Positions 8,658 through 17,220 of a stretch of 64,000 bases of DNA are shown here, piece after piece. A program made the translations under genes and the position numbers. The notes beneath the pieces were generated by a model, which ran no database searches, had not been told where the DNA came from, and saw nothing but the letters and a program-made list of their open reading frames with translations. Every line of letters begins with the position of its first letter. Within the stretch, counting starts at the first letter, position 1. Source of the stretch: Acidovorax sp. FHTAMBA (lineage in GTDB: Bacteria; Pseudomonadota; Gammaproteobacteria; Burkholderiales; Burkholderiaceae_C); assembly GCF_038958875.1 (NCBI RefSeq), contig NZ_CP152407.1, forward strand, positions 4,404,501 to 4,468,500, read 5' to 3'.

Positions 8658-9533
8658 ATGCACCAACGCCCTTTCCAGCAAGTTGATGTCTTCACCGGGC
8701 AGCCCTACCGTGGCAACCCTCTGGCCGTGGTGCTGGACGGCTCCGGCCTCAGCACCGAAGCCATGCAGGAGTTCACCAACTGGACCAACCTGTCCGAAGC
8801 CACCTTTGTGCTGCCCCCCACGCCCGAAGGCCGCGCCGCCGGCGCCGACTACCGCGTGCGCATCTTCTGCCCCGGGCGCGAACTACCTTTTGCCGGCCAC
8901 CCCACGCTGGGCAGCTGCCACGCTTGGCTGCGGGCGGGCGGCCAGCCGCAGGCGTCAGGCAAGGTGGTGCAGGAATGCGGCGTGGGCCTGGTCACGCTGC
9001 GGCAGGACGGCGAGCGCCTGGCCTTTGCTGCGCCTCCGCTGATCAGGAGCGGCCCGCTCGCTGAAGAGGACGTCGTGCTGATCGCCAGCGGCCTGGGCGT
9101 GGCGCGCAGCGACATCCTGCACCACGCCTGGTGCGACAACGGACCCAACTGGCGCGGCGTGATGTTGCGCAGCGGCAAGCAGGTGCTGGCGCTCAAGCCA
9201 GACGCCAGCATCCTCGGCCAGCTCGACGTGGGCGTGGTGGGCCCGCGCGGAAAAGTCGGCGTCATCGGCAGCACCGATGCCGAGGGCATCGCCTTTGAAG
9301 TGCGCGCCTTCTTCCCCGGCAACAACGGCCTGGCCGAAGACCCCGTGACCGGCAGCCTCAACGCCGCACTGGCGCAGTGGCTCATCGGCGCCGGGCTGGC
9401 ACCCACGCAGTATGTGGCCGCCCAAGGCACCTGCCTGGGGCGCGCCGGGCGCGTATATGTGGAGCAGGACGGCGACACCATCTGGGTGGGCGGCAGCTCG
9501 GTCACCTGCGTGTCGGGCGAGGTGTTGCTGTGA
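8658..9533 (+). CDS. PhzF-family isomerase, paralogue 2
   Basis: A 291-residue PhzF-like protein, by eye more than half identical to the preceding gene over its N-terminal half (same MHQRPF start, WTNLSEATFVLPP, FAGHPTLGSCHAWL) but diverged in the centre. The catalytic Glu position is kept. I start at ATG 8658, nine bases inside the open frame, because it aligns with the start of the paralogue. Its stop overlaps the GTG of the VOC gene. Tandem duplication followed by divergence is the simplest explanation; the reaction is unknown. Confidence 0.9.
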   Translation: MHQRPFQQVDVFTGQPYRGNPLAVVLDGSGLSTEAMQEFTNWTNLSEATFVLPPTPEGRAAGADYRVRIFCPGRELPFAGHPTLGSCHAWLRAGGQPQASGKVVQECGVGLVTLRQDGERLAFAAPPLIRSGPLAEEDVVLIASGLGVARSDILHHAWCDNGPNWRGVMLRSGKQVLALKPDASILGQLDVGVVGPRGKVGVIGSTDAEGIAFEVRAFFPGNNGLAEDPVTGSLNAALAQWLIGAGLAPTQYVAAQGTCLGRAGRVYVEQDGDTIWVGGSSVTCVSGEVLL

Positions 9534-10252
9534 CCACATCCCCCTGCGCGCCCTGCGTGGACCATCTGGTGGTGCTGGCGGCCGACCTGGCGAGCGGAGT
9601 GGCCTGGTGCGAACGCACGCTGGGCATCACCCCCACAGCGGGCGGCGAACACCCGCTGATGGGCACACACAACCGCATCTTCAATGTCGGGAGCCCGGCG
9701 CATCCACGCGCCTACCTGGAGATCATTGCTATTAATAGAGAAGCTATTCCCGCAATACCATCAAGCGCCAGACGCTGGTTTGACATGGATGATGCCGCCT
9801 TGCAGCAGCAGGTGGCAGAGCAAGGCCCGCAGCTCATTCACTGGGTGGCCTCCGTGCCGGAGGTGGCCGCGCAGTGCGCAGCACTGGCGGCGCTGGACAT
9901 CGAACGCGGCGCCATCATCACCGCCAGCCGCCCCACACCGAACGGCCTGCTGCAGTGGCAGATCACGGTGCGGGACGACGGTCTGCGCCTGATGGACGGC
10001 TGCCTGCCCACCCTGATCCAGTGGGGCAGCACGCACCCTTGCGACAGCCTGCCCGCCAGCGGCGTGCAGCTGCAGCGGCTCACGCTGCAGCACCCGCAGG
10101 CCACCACGCTGCAGGCCGCATGTGACGCCATCGGTGTCGGCCCGCTGGCCGCCGTCGCTGCAGGTAGCGCGCCCCGTCTCACTGCACTTTTCGCCACGCC
10201 GCTGGGCGCGGTCACCCTGTCGTCTTTGCCCGAAAAGAAAGCCGCCGCATGA
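9530..10252 (+). CDS. VOC-superfamily (glyoxalase-like) protein with in-frame repeat
   Basis: A 240-residue protein of the glyoxalase-like VOC type. The opening VDHLVVLAADLASGVAWCER and HNRIFNVG..RAYLEIIAI are characteristic of the first beta-alpha-beta-beta-beta module; metal ligands are plausible but not certain. It uses GTG 9530, overlapping the upstream stop, and its own stop overlaps the next ATG. Codons for residues about 65-82 (EIIAINREAIPAIPSSARRW region) coincide with a copy of the dispersed family A repeat, which reads through in frame. Function is unknown; the coupling suggests one pathway with the PhzF and dehydratase-like genes. Confidence 0.75.
   Translation: MTTSPCAPCVDHLVVLAADLASGVAWCERTLGITPTAGGEHPLMGTHNRIFNVGSPAHPRAYLEIIAINREAIPAIPSSARRWFDMDDAALQQQVAEQGPQLIHWVASVPEVAAQCAALAALDIERGAIITASRPTPNGLLQWQITVRDDGLRLMDGCLPTLIQWGSTHPCDSLPASGVQLQRLTLQHPQATTLQAACDAIGVGPLAAVAAGSAPRLTALFATPLGAVTLSSLPEKKAAA
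9724..9776. repeat. Dispersed palindromic repeat, family A, copy 2, inside a coding region
   Basis: The stretch contains AGCTATTCCCGCAATACCAT followed by CAAGCGCC, which lines up with the copy at 58680 (GATAGCTGTTAGCGCAATAC, then CATTAAGCGCTG). It is degenerate but clearly related, and it lies in frame within the VOC gene. Confidence 0.6.
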
Positions 10253-11235
10253 ACACCCGCCTCGACCCCACCGCCTTGCTGCCCACACTGGCCGAGATCG
10301 AAGCCGCCGCCGAGGTCGTGTACCGCGAATTTGCCGCCACGCCCCAGTACCGCTGGAGCCTGCTGAGTGCACGCCTGGGCACCGACTGCTGGCTCAAGCA
10401 CGAAAACCACACGCCCGTGGGCGCCTTCAAGATCCGTGGCGGGCTGACCTACTTCGACCAGCTCGCCCAGCGCGGCGCGCTGCCCTCTGAGGTGATCAGC
10501 GCCACACGCGGCAACCACGGCCAGAGCATGGGCTGGTCCGCGCGCCGCCACGGCGTGGCCTGCACCATCGTCGTTCCGCGTGGCAACTCGGTCGAGAAGA
10601 ACGCCGCCATGCGCGCACTGGGCGTCACGCTCATCGAGCACGGCAACGACTTTCAGGAAGCGCGCGAACACGCGATGCAATTGGCCGCCCGGCGCGGCGC
10701 GCACATGGTGCCCAGCTTCCACCCCGACCTGCTGCGCGGCGTGAGCACCTACTGGTGGGAATTCTTGCGCGCCGTGCCGCAGCTGGATGTGGTGTACGTG
10801 CCCATCGGCCAGGGCTCGGGCGCGTGCTCGGCCATCGCCGCCAAGCTGGCGCTGCAGCACCCCGTGCGCGTGGTGGGCGTGGTCAGCAGCCACGCCACCA
10901 CCTATGCTGATTCGCTCGCGGCGGGCCGCGTGGTGGAGGCTCCCGTCACCACAGAGCTCGCCGACGGCATGGCCTGCCGCGTGGCCGATGCCGAGGCCCT
11001 GGCCGTGATGGCGCCCCACATCGATCACATCGTGCAGGTGAGCGACGCCGAGGTGGCTGCCGCCATGCGCGCCCTGTTCACCGACACGCACAACGTGGCC
11101 GAGGGCGCAGGCGCGGCGGGTTTTGCAGCGGCGCTGCAGGAAAGGCAGAGCCTGGCCGGCCAGAACGTGGGCGTGGCCCTGACCGGCGCCAACGTGGACG
11201 CGCCGGTTTTCGCAGGAATGCTGTCGGCGCACTGA
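10249..11235 (+). CDS. Threonine-dehydratase-like PLP enzyme
   Basis: A 328-residue fold-type II PLP enzyme. Lys61 in VGAFKIRGG is the Schiff-base lysine; the loop GQGSGACS holds the cofactor phosphate; ATRGNHGQS is the substrate-binding asparagine loop. There is no C-terminal ACT/regulatory domain, so it is a short catabolic-type serine/threonine ammonia-lyase or a related beta-eliminating or racemising enzyme (for example hydroxy-amino-acid dehydratase). The start overlaps the VOC stop by four bases. The exact substrate cannot be assigned. Confidence 0.82.
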   Translation: MNTRLDPTALLPTLAEIEAAAEVVYREFAATPQYRWSLLSARLGTDCWLKHENHTPVGAFKIRGGLTYFDQLAQRGALPSEVISATRGNHGQSMGWSARRHGVACTIVVPRGNSVEKNAAMRALGVTLIEHGNDFQEAREHAMQLAARRGAHMVPSFHPDLLRGVSTYWWEFLRAVPQLDVVYVPIGQGSGACSAIAAKLALQHPVRVVGVVSSHATTYADSLAAGRVVEAPVTTELADGMACRVADAEALAVMAPHIDHIVQVSDAEVAAAMRALFTDTHNVAEGAGAAGFAAALQERQSLAGQNVGVALTGANVDAPVFAGMLSAH

Positions 11236-11371
11236 AACGTGATACCTGGGTGTTTTGCCTGTCAAAACCAAACTTCAGCTGCCTACGCCAGCGCAACCGC
11301 AAAGGCGGCCCATTCATGTTGATTGCGAAAGGGTTTACCCGATCTTCCGTTTCATTCCTTGAAATTTTCAT

Positions 11372-11390
11372 GATGGCGTTTGACGCCATC
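11372..11390. promoter_or_regulatory. Perfect inverted repeat upstream of the cyclase operon
   Basis: GATGGCGT-TTG-ACGCCATC is a perfect inverted repeat with 8-base arms and a 3-base centre, located 57 bases before the ATG at 11448. There is no run of T after it, so an operator is more likely than a terminator. The binding protein is not obvious; no regulator gene adjoins this operon. Confidence 0.5.
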
Positions 11391-11447
11391 CGCACCGCCC
11401 CACCATAGTCTCCCCATCCGCAGCCACCTGCGGCAGGAGACGACACC

Positions 11448-12536
11448 ATGCGATGGAAACAACGCCCTCCAGGCTCTAACTGGGGCGAGTTCGGACCCGA
11501 CGACCAACTGGGGCGCGCCAACCTCATCGGGCCGGAGCAGGTTCTCAAGGGCGTACAGGAAGTGCGCGAAGGCATCAGCTTGTGTCTCTCGCTGCCGCTG
11601 GACCTTCCGGGCGGAAATGCGCTCAATGCAAGGCGCCATCCGCCGCGCCTGTCGCCCACCCGCAATGGCGATCGGCCCTACGTCAATTTCCCGCTCGGCC
11701 ACGTCTATGCGGGCGCCACCGACGTGATCAGCGACGACCAGGTGCTGCTGTCGCTGCAGTACTCCACCCAGTGGGATTCGCTGGCCCATGTGGGCTCGCT
11801 CTTCGACACTGAGGGCGACGGCCAGCTGCGCACCACCTACTACAACGGCTACCGCGGCCACGAACATGTGCTGGGCCCTGTCGACCACGGGCTGCCCGCG
11901 CGCGACGCCGACGGCGCTCCCGGGCCGTACCGCCCCGTGTGCTGCGCGGGCCGACCCGCCGACGCCAGCGTGGCGCGCGCCCTGGGTGTGGAAAACCTCG
12001 CCAGGAAAGGCATGCAGGGTCGCGCGGTGTTGGTGGACCTGGCCCGCGTCTACGGCACCGACTTTCAGGACATCGGCTACGACCAGCTGATGAACGCCAT
12101 GGCGCAGTGCGGTGCCACGGTGGAGCCGGGTGACATGTTGCTGCTGCGCACCGGCTTTGCAGGCCTCGTGTTGTCCATGCAGGGCCAGCCTGATGCCCAC
12201 CGGCTGCACCACAGCTGCGCAGCCCTGGACGGCAGCGACCCGCAACTGCTGCAGTGGATCACCGACAGTGGCATCGCCGCACTGGTGGCAGACAACTATG
12301 CCGTCGAGCGCCACCCACCCACACGCGTGCCTCAGGACGGTTCCCCGTACGCCGTGGTACCCCTGCATGAGCACTGTCTGTTCAAGCTGGGGCTGCCACT
12401 GGGTGAGCTGTGGTACCTCGACGAACTCGCCGACGCACTGCACGCACGTGGCCGCACACGCTTTCTGCTCACCGCTGCGCCGCTGCGCCTGCCGGGTGCG
12501 GTCGGCTCACCCGTCACGCCCATCGCCACGCTTTGA
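11448..12536 (+). CDS. Cyclase-family (kynurenine-formamidase-like) hydrolase
   Basis: A 362-residue protein of the cyclase/kynurenine-formamidase fold (PF04199 type), of the long form: SNWGEFGPDDQLGRANLIGP at the N-terminus, then QYSTQWDSLAHVGSLFD and KGMQGRAVLVDLARVYG. The compact HxGTHxD metal motif of the short form is replaced by the WDSLAHVG variant usual in the long form, with YAVERHPPTR later. It opens a plus-strand operon with a binding protein, an SDR and an enolase-family enzyme, which suggests hydrolysis or lactone/amide opening in a carboxylic acid pathway. Substrate unknown. Confidence 0.82.
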   Translation: MRWKQRPPGSNWGEFGPDDQLGRANLIGPEQVLKGVQEVREGISLCLSLPLDLPGGNALNARRHPPRLSPTRNGDRPYVNFPLGHVYAGATDVISDDQVLLSLQYSTQWDSLAHVGSLFDTEGDGQLRTTYYNGYRGHEHVLGPVDHGLPARDADGAPGPYRPVCCAGRPADASVARALGVENLARKGMQGRAVLVDLARVYGTDFQDIGYDQLMNAMAQCGATVEPGDMLLLRTGFAGLVLSMQGQPDAHRLHHSCAALDGSDPQLLQWITDSGIAALVADNYAVERHPPTRVPQDGSPYAVVPLHEHCLFKLGLPLGELWYLDELADALHARGRTRFLLTAAPLRLPGAVGSPVTPIATL

Positions 12537-12571
12537 TGACCGAACCCTTCCCAAACGCCCAAGGAGACACC

Positions 12572-13840
12572 ATGAAACGCATCACGCCCTTCCCCCGCAC
12601 CCCCCGTACCGCCCTGCAGCAAGCCTGCCGGGCCGCCTTGCTTGGCGCCACACTCGCCGCCACCTGCCTCACCGCGCCGGCGCAGGACACCAGCATTTCC
12701 GACGACATCGTTCGCCTTGGCATCCTGACGGACCTGGGCGGACCATTTGCCGACATCACCGGCCCGGGCAGCGCAGCCGCCATCCAGATGGCCATCGACG
12801 ACTTCGGCGGACAGGTACTGGGCAAGAAAATCGAATTGCTGGTGGTGGACCACCAGAACAAGGCCGACATCGCGGCGAACAAGGCCCGTGAATGGTTCGA
12901 TACCGGCAAGGTGGACGCCATCATGGATGTCGCCGTCTCCGCCCCCGCACTGGCCGTACTGGAAGTGGCCAAACAAAAGCAGAAGGTCATCGTTTTCAAC
13001 GGCCCGGGCACCGACCGGCTCACCGGCGACCTGTGCATGCCCAGCACCGTGCACTACGTGTATGACACCTATGCGCTGGCCAATGTCACCGCCAGCGCGA
13101 TCACGCAGCGTGGCGGCAAGGAGTGGTATTTCATCACGGCAGACTACGCCTTCGGCCACAGTCTGCAGGACCAGGCCAGTGCTGTGGTGACCGCCCAGGG
13201 CGGAAAGGTTCTGGGCGCTGCCAAGCACCCCATCGCGGCCACGGATTTCGCCTCTTTCATGCTGAGCGCACAAAACAGCAAGGCGCAGGTGATCGGCCTG
13301 GCCAACGCCGGCAGCGACACCGTGAACACCATCAAGGCCGCACGCGAATTCGGCCTCACGCAGGGCAAGAACAAGCAGACGCTGGCAGGCCTGCTCATGT
13401 ACATCAACGACATCCACGCCATCGGCCTGCGCACCGCCGGCGGCCTGATGCTCACCGAAGCGTTCTACTGGGACATGAACGAGGAAACCCGGGCCTGGTC
13501 CAAGCGCTATTTCGAGAAGATGAAGAAGATGCCCAACATGAGCCAGGCGGGCGCCTACTCCTCCACCATGCACTACCTCAAGGCCGTGCAGGCCGCCAGG
13601 ACCGACGACACGGCCAAGGTCATGGCCCAGATGAAGGCCACGCCCATCAACGACTTCTTCGCCAAGAACGGCCGTATCCGGGAGGACGGCCGCATGGTGC
13701 ATGACATGTACCTGTTCGAGGTGAAGTCGCAGGCCGATTCGAAATATCCGTGGGACTACTACAAGCTGGTGGCAACGGTGCCGGGCGACAAGGCATTCCT
13801 GCCGCTGGCGCAGTCCAAGTGCCCGATGATCAAGAAGTAA
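12572..13840 (+). CDS. ABC-transporter-type periplasmic binding protein (branched-chain amino acid family)
   Basis: A 422-residue secreted protein: a Sec signal peptide of about 36 residues (hydrophobic ALLGATLAATCLTA, cleavage near APAQD) followed by a Peripla_BP_6 type I binding fold (IVRLGILTDLGGPFADITGP at the start of domain 1; GGKEWYFITADYAFGHSL in the hinge area). A strong Shine-Dalgarno (AAGGAGA) precedes ATG 12572. No permease or ATPase gene is nearby, so it either works with a transporter encoded elsewhere or serves as a sensor-type binding protein. Confidence 0.86.
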   Translation: MKRITPFPRTPRTALQQACRAALLGATLAATCLTAPAQDTSISDDIVRLGILTDLGGPFADITGPGSAAAIQMAIDDFGGQVLGKKIELLVVDHQNKADIAANKAREWFDTGKVDAIMDVAVSAPALAVLEVAKQKQKVIVFNGPGTDRLTGDLCMPSTVHYVYDTYALANVTASAITQRGGKEWYFITADYAFGHSLQDQASAVVTAQGGKVLGAAKHPIAATDFASFMLSAQNSKAQVIGLANAGSDTVNTIKAAREFGLTQGKNKQTLAGLLMYINDIHAIGLRTAGGLMLTEAFYWDMNEETRAWSKRYFEKMKKMPNMSQAGAYSSTMHYLKAVQAARTDDTAKVMAQMKATPINDFFAKNGRIREDGRMVHDMYLFEVKSQADSKYPWDYYKLVATVPGDKAFLPLAQSKCPMIKK

Positions 13841-13853
13841 GGACGGGCCGGCC

Positions 13854-14978
13854 ATGACGACACCCCAGCAGACGGCCCTTATCGTGGGCGCAACGGGCGT
13901 GGTGGGACAGGCCTGCCTGCACCACTTTGCCAGCTTGCCGGGCTGGAGCGCCATTGGCGTGGCCCGCCGGCCCATTACGCCGCCGCCCGGCGCCCAGGCC
14001 CTGCAGCTGGATCTGCAGGACAGTGCTGCGTGCGCCGCCGCCCTGGGTGGGCGCGACGACATCACCCATGTGGTGTATGCCGCCGTGTATGAAAAGCCCG
14101 GGGGTCTGGTGGGCGGATGGCGCGACGAAGAACAGATGCAGGTCAACCTCGCCATGCTGCGCAACGTCATCGAGCCACTGGACCGCCCTGGCAGCCCACT
14201 GCGCCACGTCACCATCATGCAGGGCGGCAAGGCCTATGGCGTGCACATCCACCCCGAGATCGCCGTGCCCGCGCGCGAACGCTGGCCGCGCGACCCGCAC
14301 GAAAATTTCTACTGGCTACAGGAGGACTTCCTGCGCGAGCGCCAGGCCCGCTCGGGCGACGCATGGCACTTCACCATCATGCGCCCGCGCATCGTGTTCG
14401 GCGAGGCCGCGGGCAGCAACATGAACCCGATCCCCGCCATCGGCGTGTATGCCTGGCTGCGCCACGAGCAGGGACTGCCGCTGGCCTACCCCGGCGGCCC
14501 GGCCCGCGTGAACCAGGCCATCGACGCCGAGCTGATCGCCCAGGCCTGTGCCTGGGCTGCAGAGTCACCCAACGCACGCAACGAAACCTTCAACCTGGAA
14601 AACGGCGACGTGTTCGTCTGGCAAAACGTCTGGCCCGTCATTGCCGACGCGCTGGGCATGCCCATGGGCGATCCCGAGCCGCAGTCCCTGGGCGAGAGCC
14701 TTCCGCGGCAGCAGCAGGCCTGGGAGCGCATCGTGGACAAATACCGGCTGGACGCGCCCCGCGACCTGATGGCCTTCATCGGCCAGGGCGCCACCTATGC
14801 CGACTTCCAGATGAACCATGGCAAGCAGGGCCCGCTGCCGCCGGTGCTCATGAGTTCGGTGAAGATCCGCCAGGCGGGTTTTGCGGCCTGCATCGATACC
14901 GAAGACATGTTTCGCAAGTGGTTCGGCCGGCTGCAGCAGCGCCGCCTGCTGCCCACCGCAGAACAGGCCAGGGCATGA
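13854..14978 (+). CDS. PRISE-type SDR oxidoreductase
   Basis: A 374-residue NAD(P)-dependent atypical short-chain dehydrogenase related to progesterone-5-beta-reductase/iridoid synthase (PRISE). The Rossmann motif VGATGVVGQA opens the protein. The family's catalytic pair is visible: Lys in IMQGGKAYGVH and Tyr in NFYWLQEDFL. Members reduce enone or enal double bonds. It lies 13 bases after the binding protein and overlaps the next gene (ATGA), so it probably reduces an intermediate of the same pathway. Confidence 0.85.
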   Translation: MTTPQQTALIVGATGVVGQACLHHFASLPGWSAIGVARRPITPPPGAQALQLDLQDSAACAAALGGRDDITHVVYAAVYEKPGGLVGGWRDEEQMQVNLAMLRNVIEPLDRPGSPLRHVTIMQGGKAYGVHIHPEIAVPARERWPRDPHENFYWLQEDFLRERQARSGDAWHFTIMRPRIVFGEAAGSNMNPIPAIGVYAWLRHEQGLPLAYPGGPARVNQAIDAELIAQACAWAAESPNARNETFNLENGDVFVWQNVWPVIADALGMPMGDPEPQSLGESLPRQQQAWERIVDKYRLDAPRDLMAFIGQGATYADFQMNHGKQGPLPPVLMSSVKIRQAGFAACIDTEDMFRKWFGRLQQRRLLPTAEQARA

Positions 14979-16090
14979 AGATCACGGGCGTCACCAGCAC
15001 CATCGTCGATCTGCGCCTGCATCGCATGCACCGGCTGGCCATGGCCACCATGGCCGGCCACACCCTGGTCATCGTGCAGATGCACACCGACGAGGGCGTG
15101 ACGGGGCTGGGAGAGCTGTCGGTGATCACGGGCTACAACGAAATCAGCGCCGGGTCAGCCAAGGCCGTCATCGACGAAGTTCTGGCCCCCGTGCTCATGG
15201 GCCAGGATCCGCGCCGGCTCTGGCATGCCATCGGCCTCATGGACCGCGCGATCAAGGGCAACCTGCCCTGCAAGGCGGCGCTGGAGATGGCCTGCGTGGA
15301 CATCACGGCACGCGCGCTCAATGTCTCCAGCGCGGCCCTGCTGGGCGGTGCGGTGCGCGATCGCCTGGAAATGCTGTGGGTGCTGGCCAGCGGCGACCTG
15401 GAGCAGGAATTGCGCGAGGCGCGGCACAAGCTGGAGCAGCGCACACACCGGCATTTCCTGGTCAAGATCGGCACCGGTGACCCGGGCGACAATGTGCGGC
15501 GCGCCGTGGCGATACGTGATGCACTTCCCGAGGCGGCCACGGTGCGCGTCGATGTCAACCAGGCGTGGGACGAGGCCACGGCGCGCTGGGCCATCCCGGC
15601 CCTGCACGCGGGCGGCATCGCAGTGGTGGAGCAGCCCGTGCACGCCGCCAGCATCGACGCCCTGCGCCGCCTGACACACGCCAGCCCCATCACCGTGATG
15701 GCAGACGAAGCGGTGGCCACCCCGCAGGACGCCCTGGCCTACACCAGCACCCATGCGTGCGATGCCCTGTCCATCAAGGTGTCCAAACATGGCGGCCTGC
15801 TGCGCACCGCGCAGATCGCCCAGATTGCCAGTGCAGGAGGCCTCGCCCTCTTTGGCGGCACCATGATCGAAGGGGCTATCGGCACGGCAGCCTGCGCACA
15901 GCTGTATTCAACGCTGCCCGACCTGCAATGGGGGTGCCAGCTGTTTGGCCCCCAGTTGCTGGTGGACGACGTGGCCACCAGCGCCCTGCGCTATGAGGAC
16001 TTCGCCCTTTGCGTGCCCGACGGCCCGGGGTTCGGCGCCACCCTGGACCCGGACAAGCTGGCCTACCACCAGCGGCGACAGGTCGCCTGA
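14975..16090 (+). CDS. Enolase-superfamily enzyme, muconate-cycloisomerase-like
   Basis: A 371-residue member of the muconate lactonizing subgroup. Metal ligands are visible at Asp193 (RVDVNQAW), Glu219 (VVEQPV) and Asp244 (MADEA), and the second catalytic lysine at Lys268 (SIKVSKHGG). In the other lysine motif, usually K-x-K, the first lysine is replaced by Leu162 (FLVKIG) while Lys164 is kept. Muconate cycloisomerase (catB-type) is possible, but the substitution and the absence of catechol-dioxygenase genes make another lactonisation, epimerisation or dehydration reaction plausible. It starts at the ATG that overlaps the SDR stop. Confidence 0.83.
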   Translation: MKITGVTSTIVDLRLHRMHRLAMATMAGHTLVIVQMHTDEGVTGLGELSVITGYNEISAGSAKAVIDEVLAPVLMGQDPRRLWHAIGLMDRAIKGNLPCKAALEMACVDITARALNVSSAALLGGAVRDRLEMLWVLASGDLEQELREARHKLEQRTHRHFLVKIGTGDPGDNVRRAVAIRDALPEAATVRVDVNQAWDEATARWAIPALHAGGIAVVEQPVHAASIDALRRLTHASPITVMADEAVATPQDALAYTSTHACDALSIKVSKHGGLLRTAQIAQIASAGGLALFGGTMIEGAIGTAACAQLYSTLPDLQWGCQLFGPQLLVDDVATSALRYEDFALCVPDGPGFGATLDPDKLAYHQRRQVA

Positions 16091-16181
16091 AACACAGCAG
16101 CCTCCCCTTTTTTTCATCCGCGGCCACAGAGCCAGGCGCTTTCTGCGCACATTTCCATCCCCTTGTCTGAAGGAGACATCC

Positions 16182-17171
16182 ATGCCCCTGTTCATGAATC
16201 GCATCAACCGCCGCGCCACGCTGGCATTCCTGCTGGCCCCTGTGATGGGTGCAGCGCTGCCCGCCCACGCGCAGGCCTATCCCGACAAGGCCGTGCGCGT
16301 CATCGTTCCGTTTGCTGCCGGTACAGCGACCGATACGATTGCGCGGCTGGTGGGCCAGCACATTGCAGACGCGCTCAAGCAGCCCGTCGTGGTGGACAAC
16401 CGTGCGGGCGCCAATGGTGCCATCGGGGCCGACGCCGTCGCCAAGGCCCGCGCCGACGGCTACACGCTGCTCGTGACCACCAACACCACCCAGGCTTCCA
16501 ACCTCAGCCTGATGAAGTCCATTCCCTACGATCCGCAGAAGGACTTCGCGCCCATTTCGCTGCTGGGCAAAGGCGCTTTCGTGCTGGCTACGCGCGCGGA
16601 TGCGCCCTTCAGCACGCTCGCCGAGTTCGTGGCCCATGCCCAGAAGAACCCCGGCAAGGTGAGCTACGGCAGCGCCAACAGCTCCGGCATCATCAGCGGG
16701 GCCACGCTGGCGCTCAAGTCCAAGCTGGACCTGATCCACGTCCCCTACAAGAGCGGCCCGGCTGCGCTCAGCGACGTCATGGGCGGACAGACATCCAGCC
16801 TGTTTGTGGATATCCAGTCCGCGCTGCCGCACCTGCGCAGCGGCAAGCTCAAGGCGCTGGGCGTCACCAGCGCGCAGCCGCATCCCTTGCTGCCCGGCGT
16901 GGCCAGCCTGGCCAGCGCACCGGGCATGGACAACTTCGACCTGAGCTACTGGATTGCCGTGTACGCCCCGGCAGGGACGCCCGCGCCGGTGCTGCAGACA
17001 CTGAATCAGCAGGTGGTGCGGTTCACGCAATCCAAGGAAGTCATCGCCCGGTTTGCCGACCTGGGCTTCACCGTCGAAGGCAGCACCAGCGCCCAGCTGG
17101 ACGAGTTCACACGCAGCGAGATCGGCAAATGGCGCAGCCTGATCCATGCCGCGGGGATCACGCCGGAATGA
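16182..17171 (+). CDS. Bug/TctC-family periplasmic binding protein
   Basis: A 329-residue secreted binding protein of the Bug family that is greatly expanded in betaproteobacteria. The signal peptide (about 27 residues, ending APVMGAALPAHAQA) is followed by YPDKAVRVIVPFAAGTATDT, the family hallmark, and by DNRAGANGAIGADAVAKA. A Shine-Dalgarno AAGGAGA precedes the start. Such proteins bind carboxylic acids, often for TctAB-type transporters, but no tctA or tctB gene is here. It closes the operon; a strong hairpin follows. Confidence 0.9.
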   Translation: MPLFMNRINRRATLAFLLAPVMGAALPAHAQAYPDKAVRVIVPFAAGTATDTIARLVGQHIADALKQPVVVDNRAGANGAIGADAVAKARADGYTLLVTTNTTQASNLSLMKSIPYDPQKDFAPISLLGKGAFVLATRADAPFSTLAEFVAHAQKNPGKVSYGSANSSGIISGATLALKSKLDLIHVPYKSGPAALSDVMGGQTSSLFVDIQSALPHLRSGKLKALGVTSAQPHPLLPGVASLASAPGMDNFDLSYWIAVYAPAGTPAPVLQTLNQQVVRFTQSKEVIARFADLGFTVEGSTSAQLDEFTRSEIGKWRSLIHAAGITPE

Positions 17172-17182
17172 GAAACCTCGCG

Positions 17183-17204
17183 GCGCCGGTCCGCGGACCG
17201 GCGC
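17183..17204. terminator. Perfect 22-base palindrome between convergent genes
   Basis: GCGCCGGTCC-GC-GGACCGGCGC, flanked by CCTCGC (17176) and GCGAGG (17215), which could extend the stem. It lies in the 49-base gap between the Bug gene and the kinase gene and could terminate both. No T-run is present. Confidence 0.6.
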
Positions 17205-17220
17205 AGCGCAAAGTGCGAGG

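Noticed and set aside
7623..9533. A phenazine biosynthesis cluster
   Set aside because: Only PhzF-family members are present; no phzA, B, C, D, E or G is nearby, and PhzF homologues are common outside phenazine pathways.
12332..14230. 632-codon open frame antisense to the binding protein and SDR genes
   Set aside because: Gly/Val/His-rich shadow frame; both genes on the plus strand have signal peptide or Rossmann motif and good ribosome sites.
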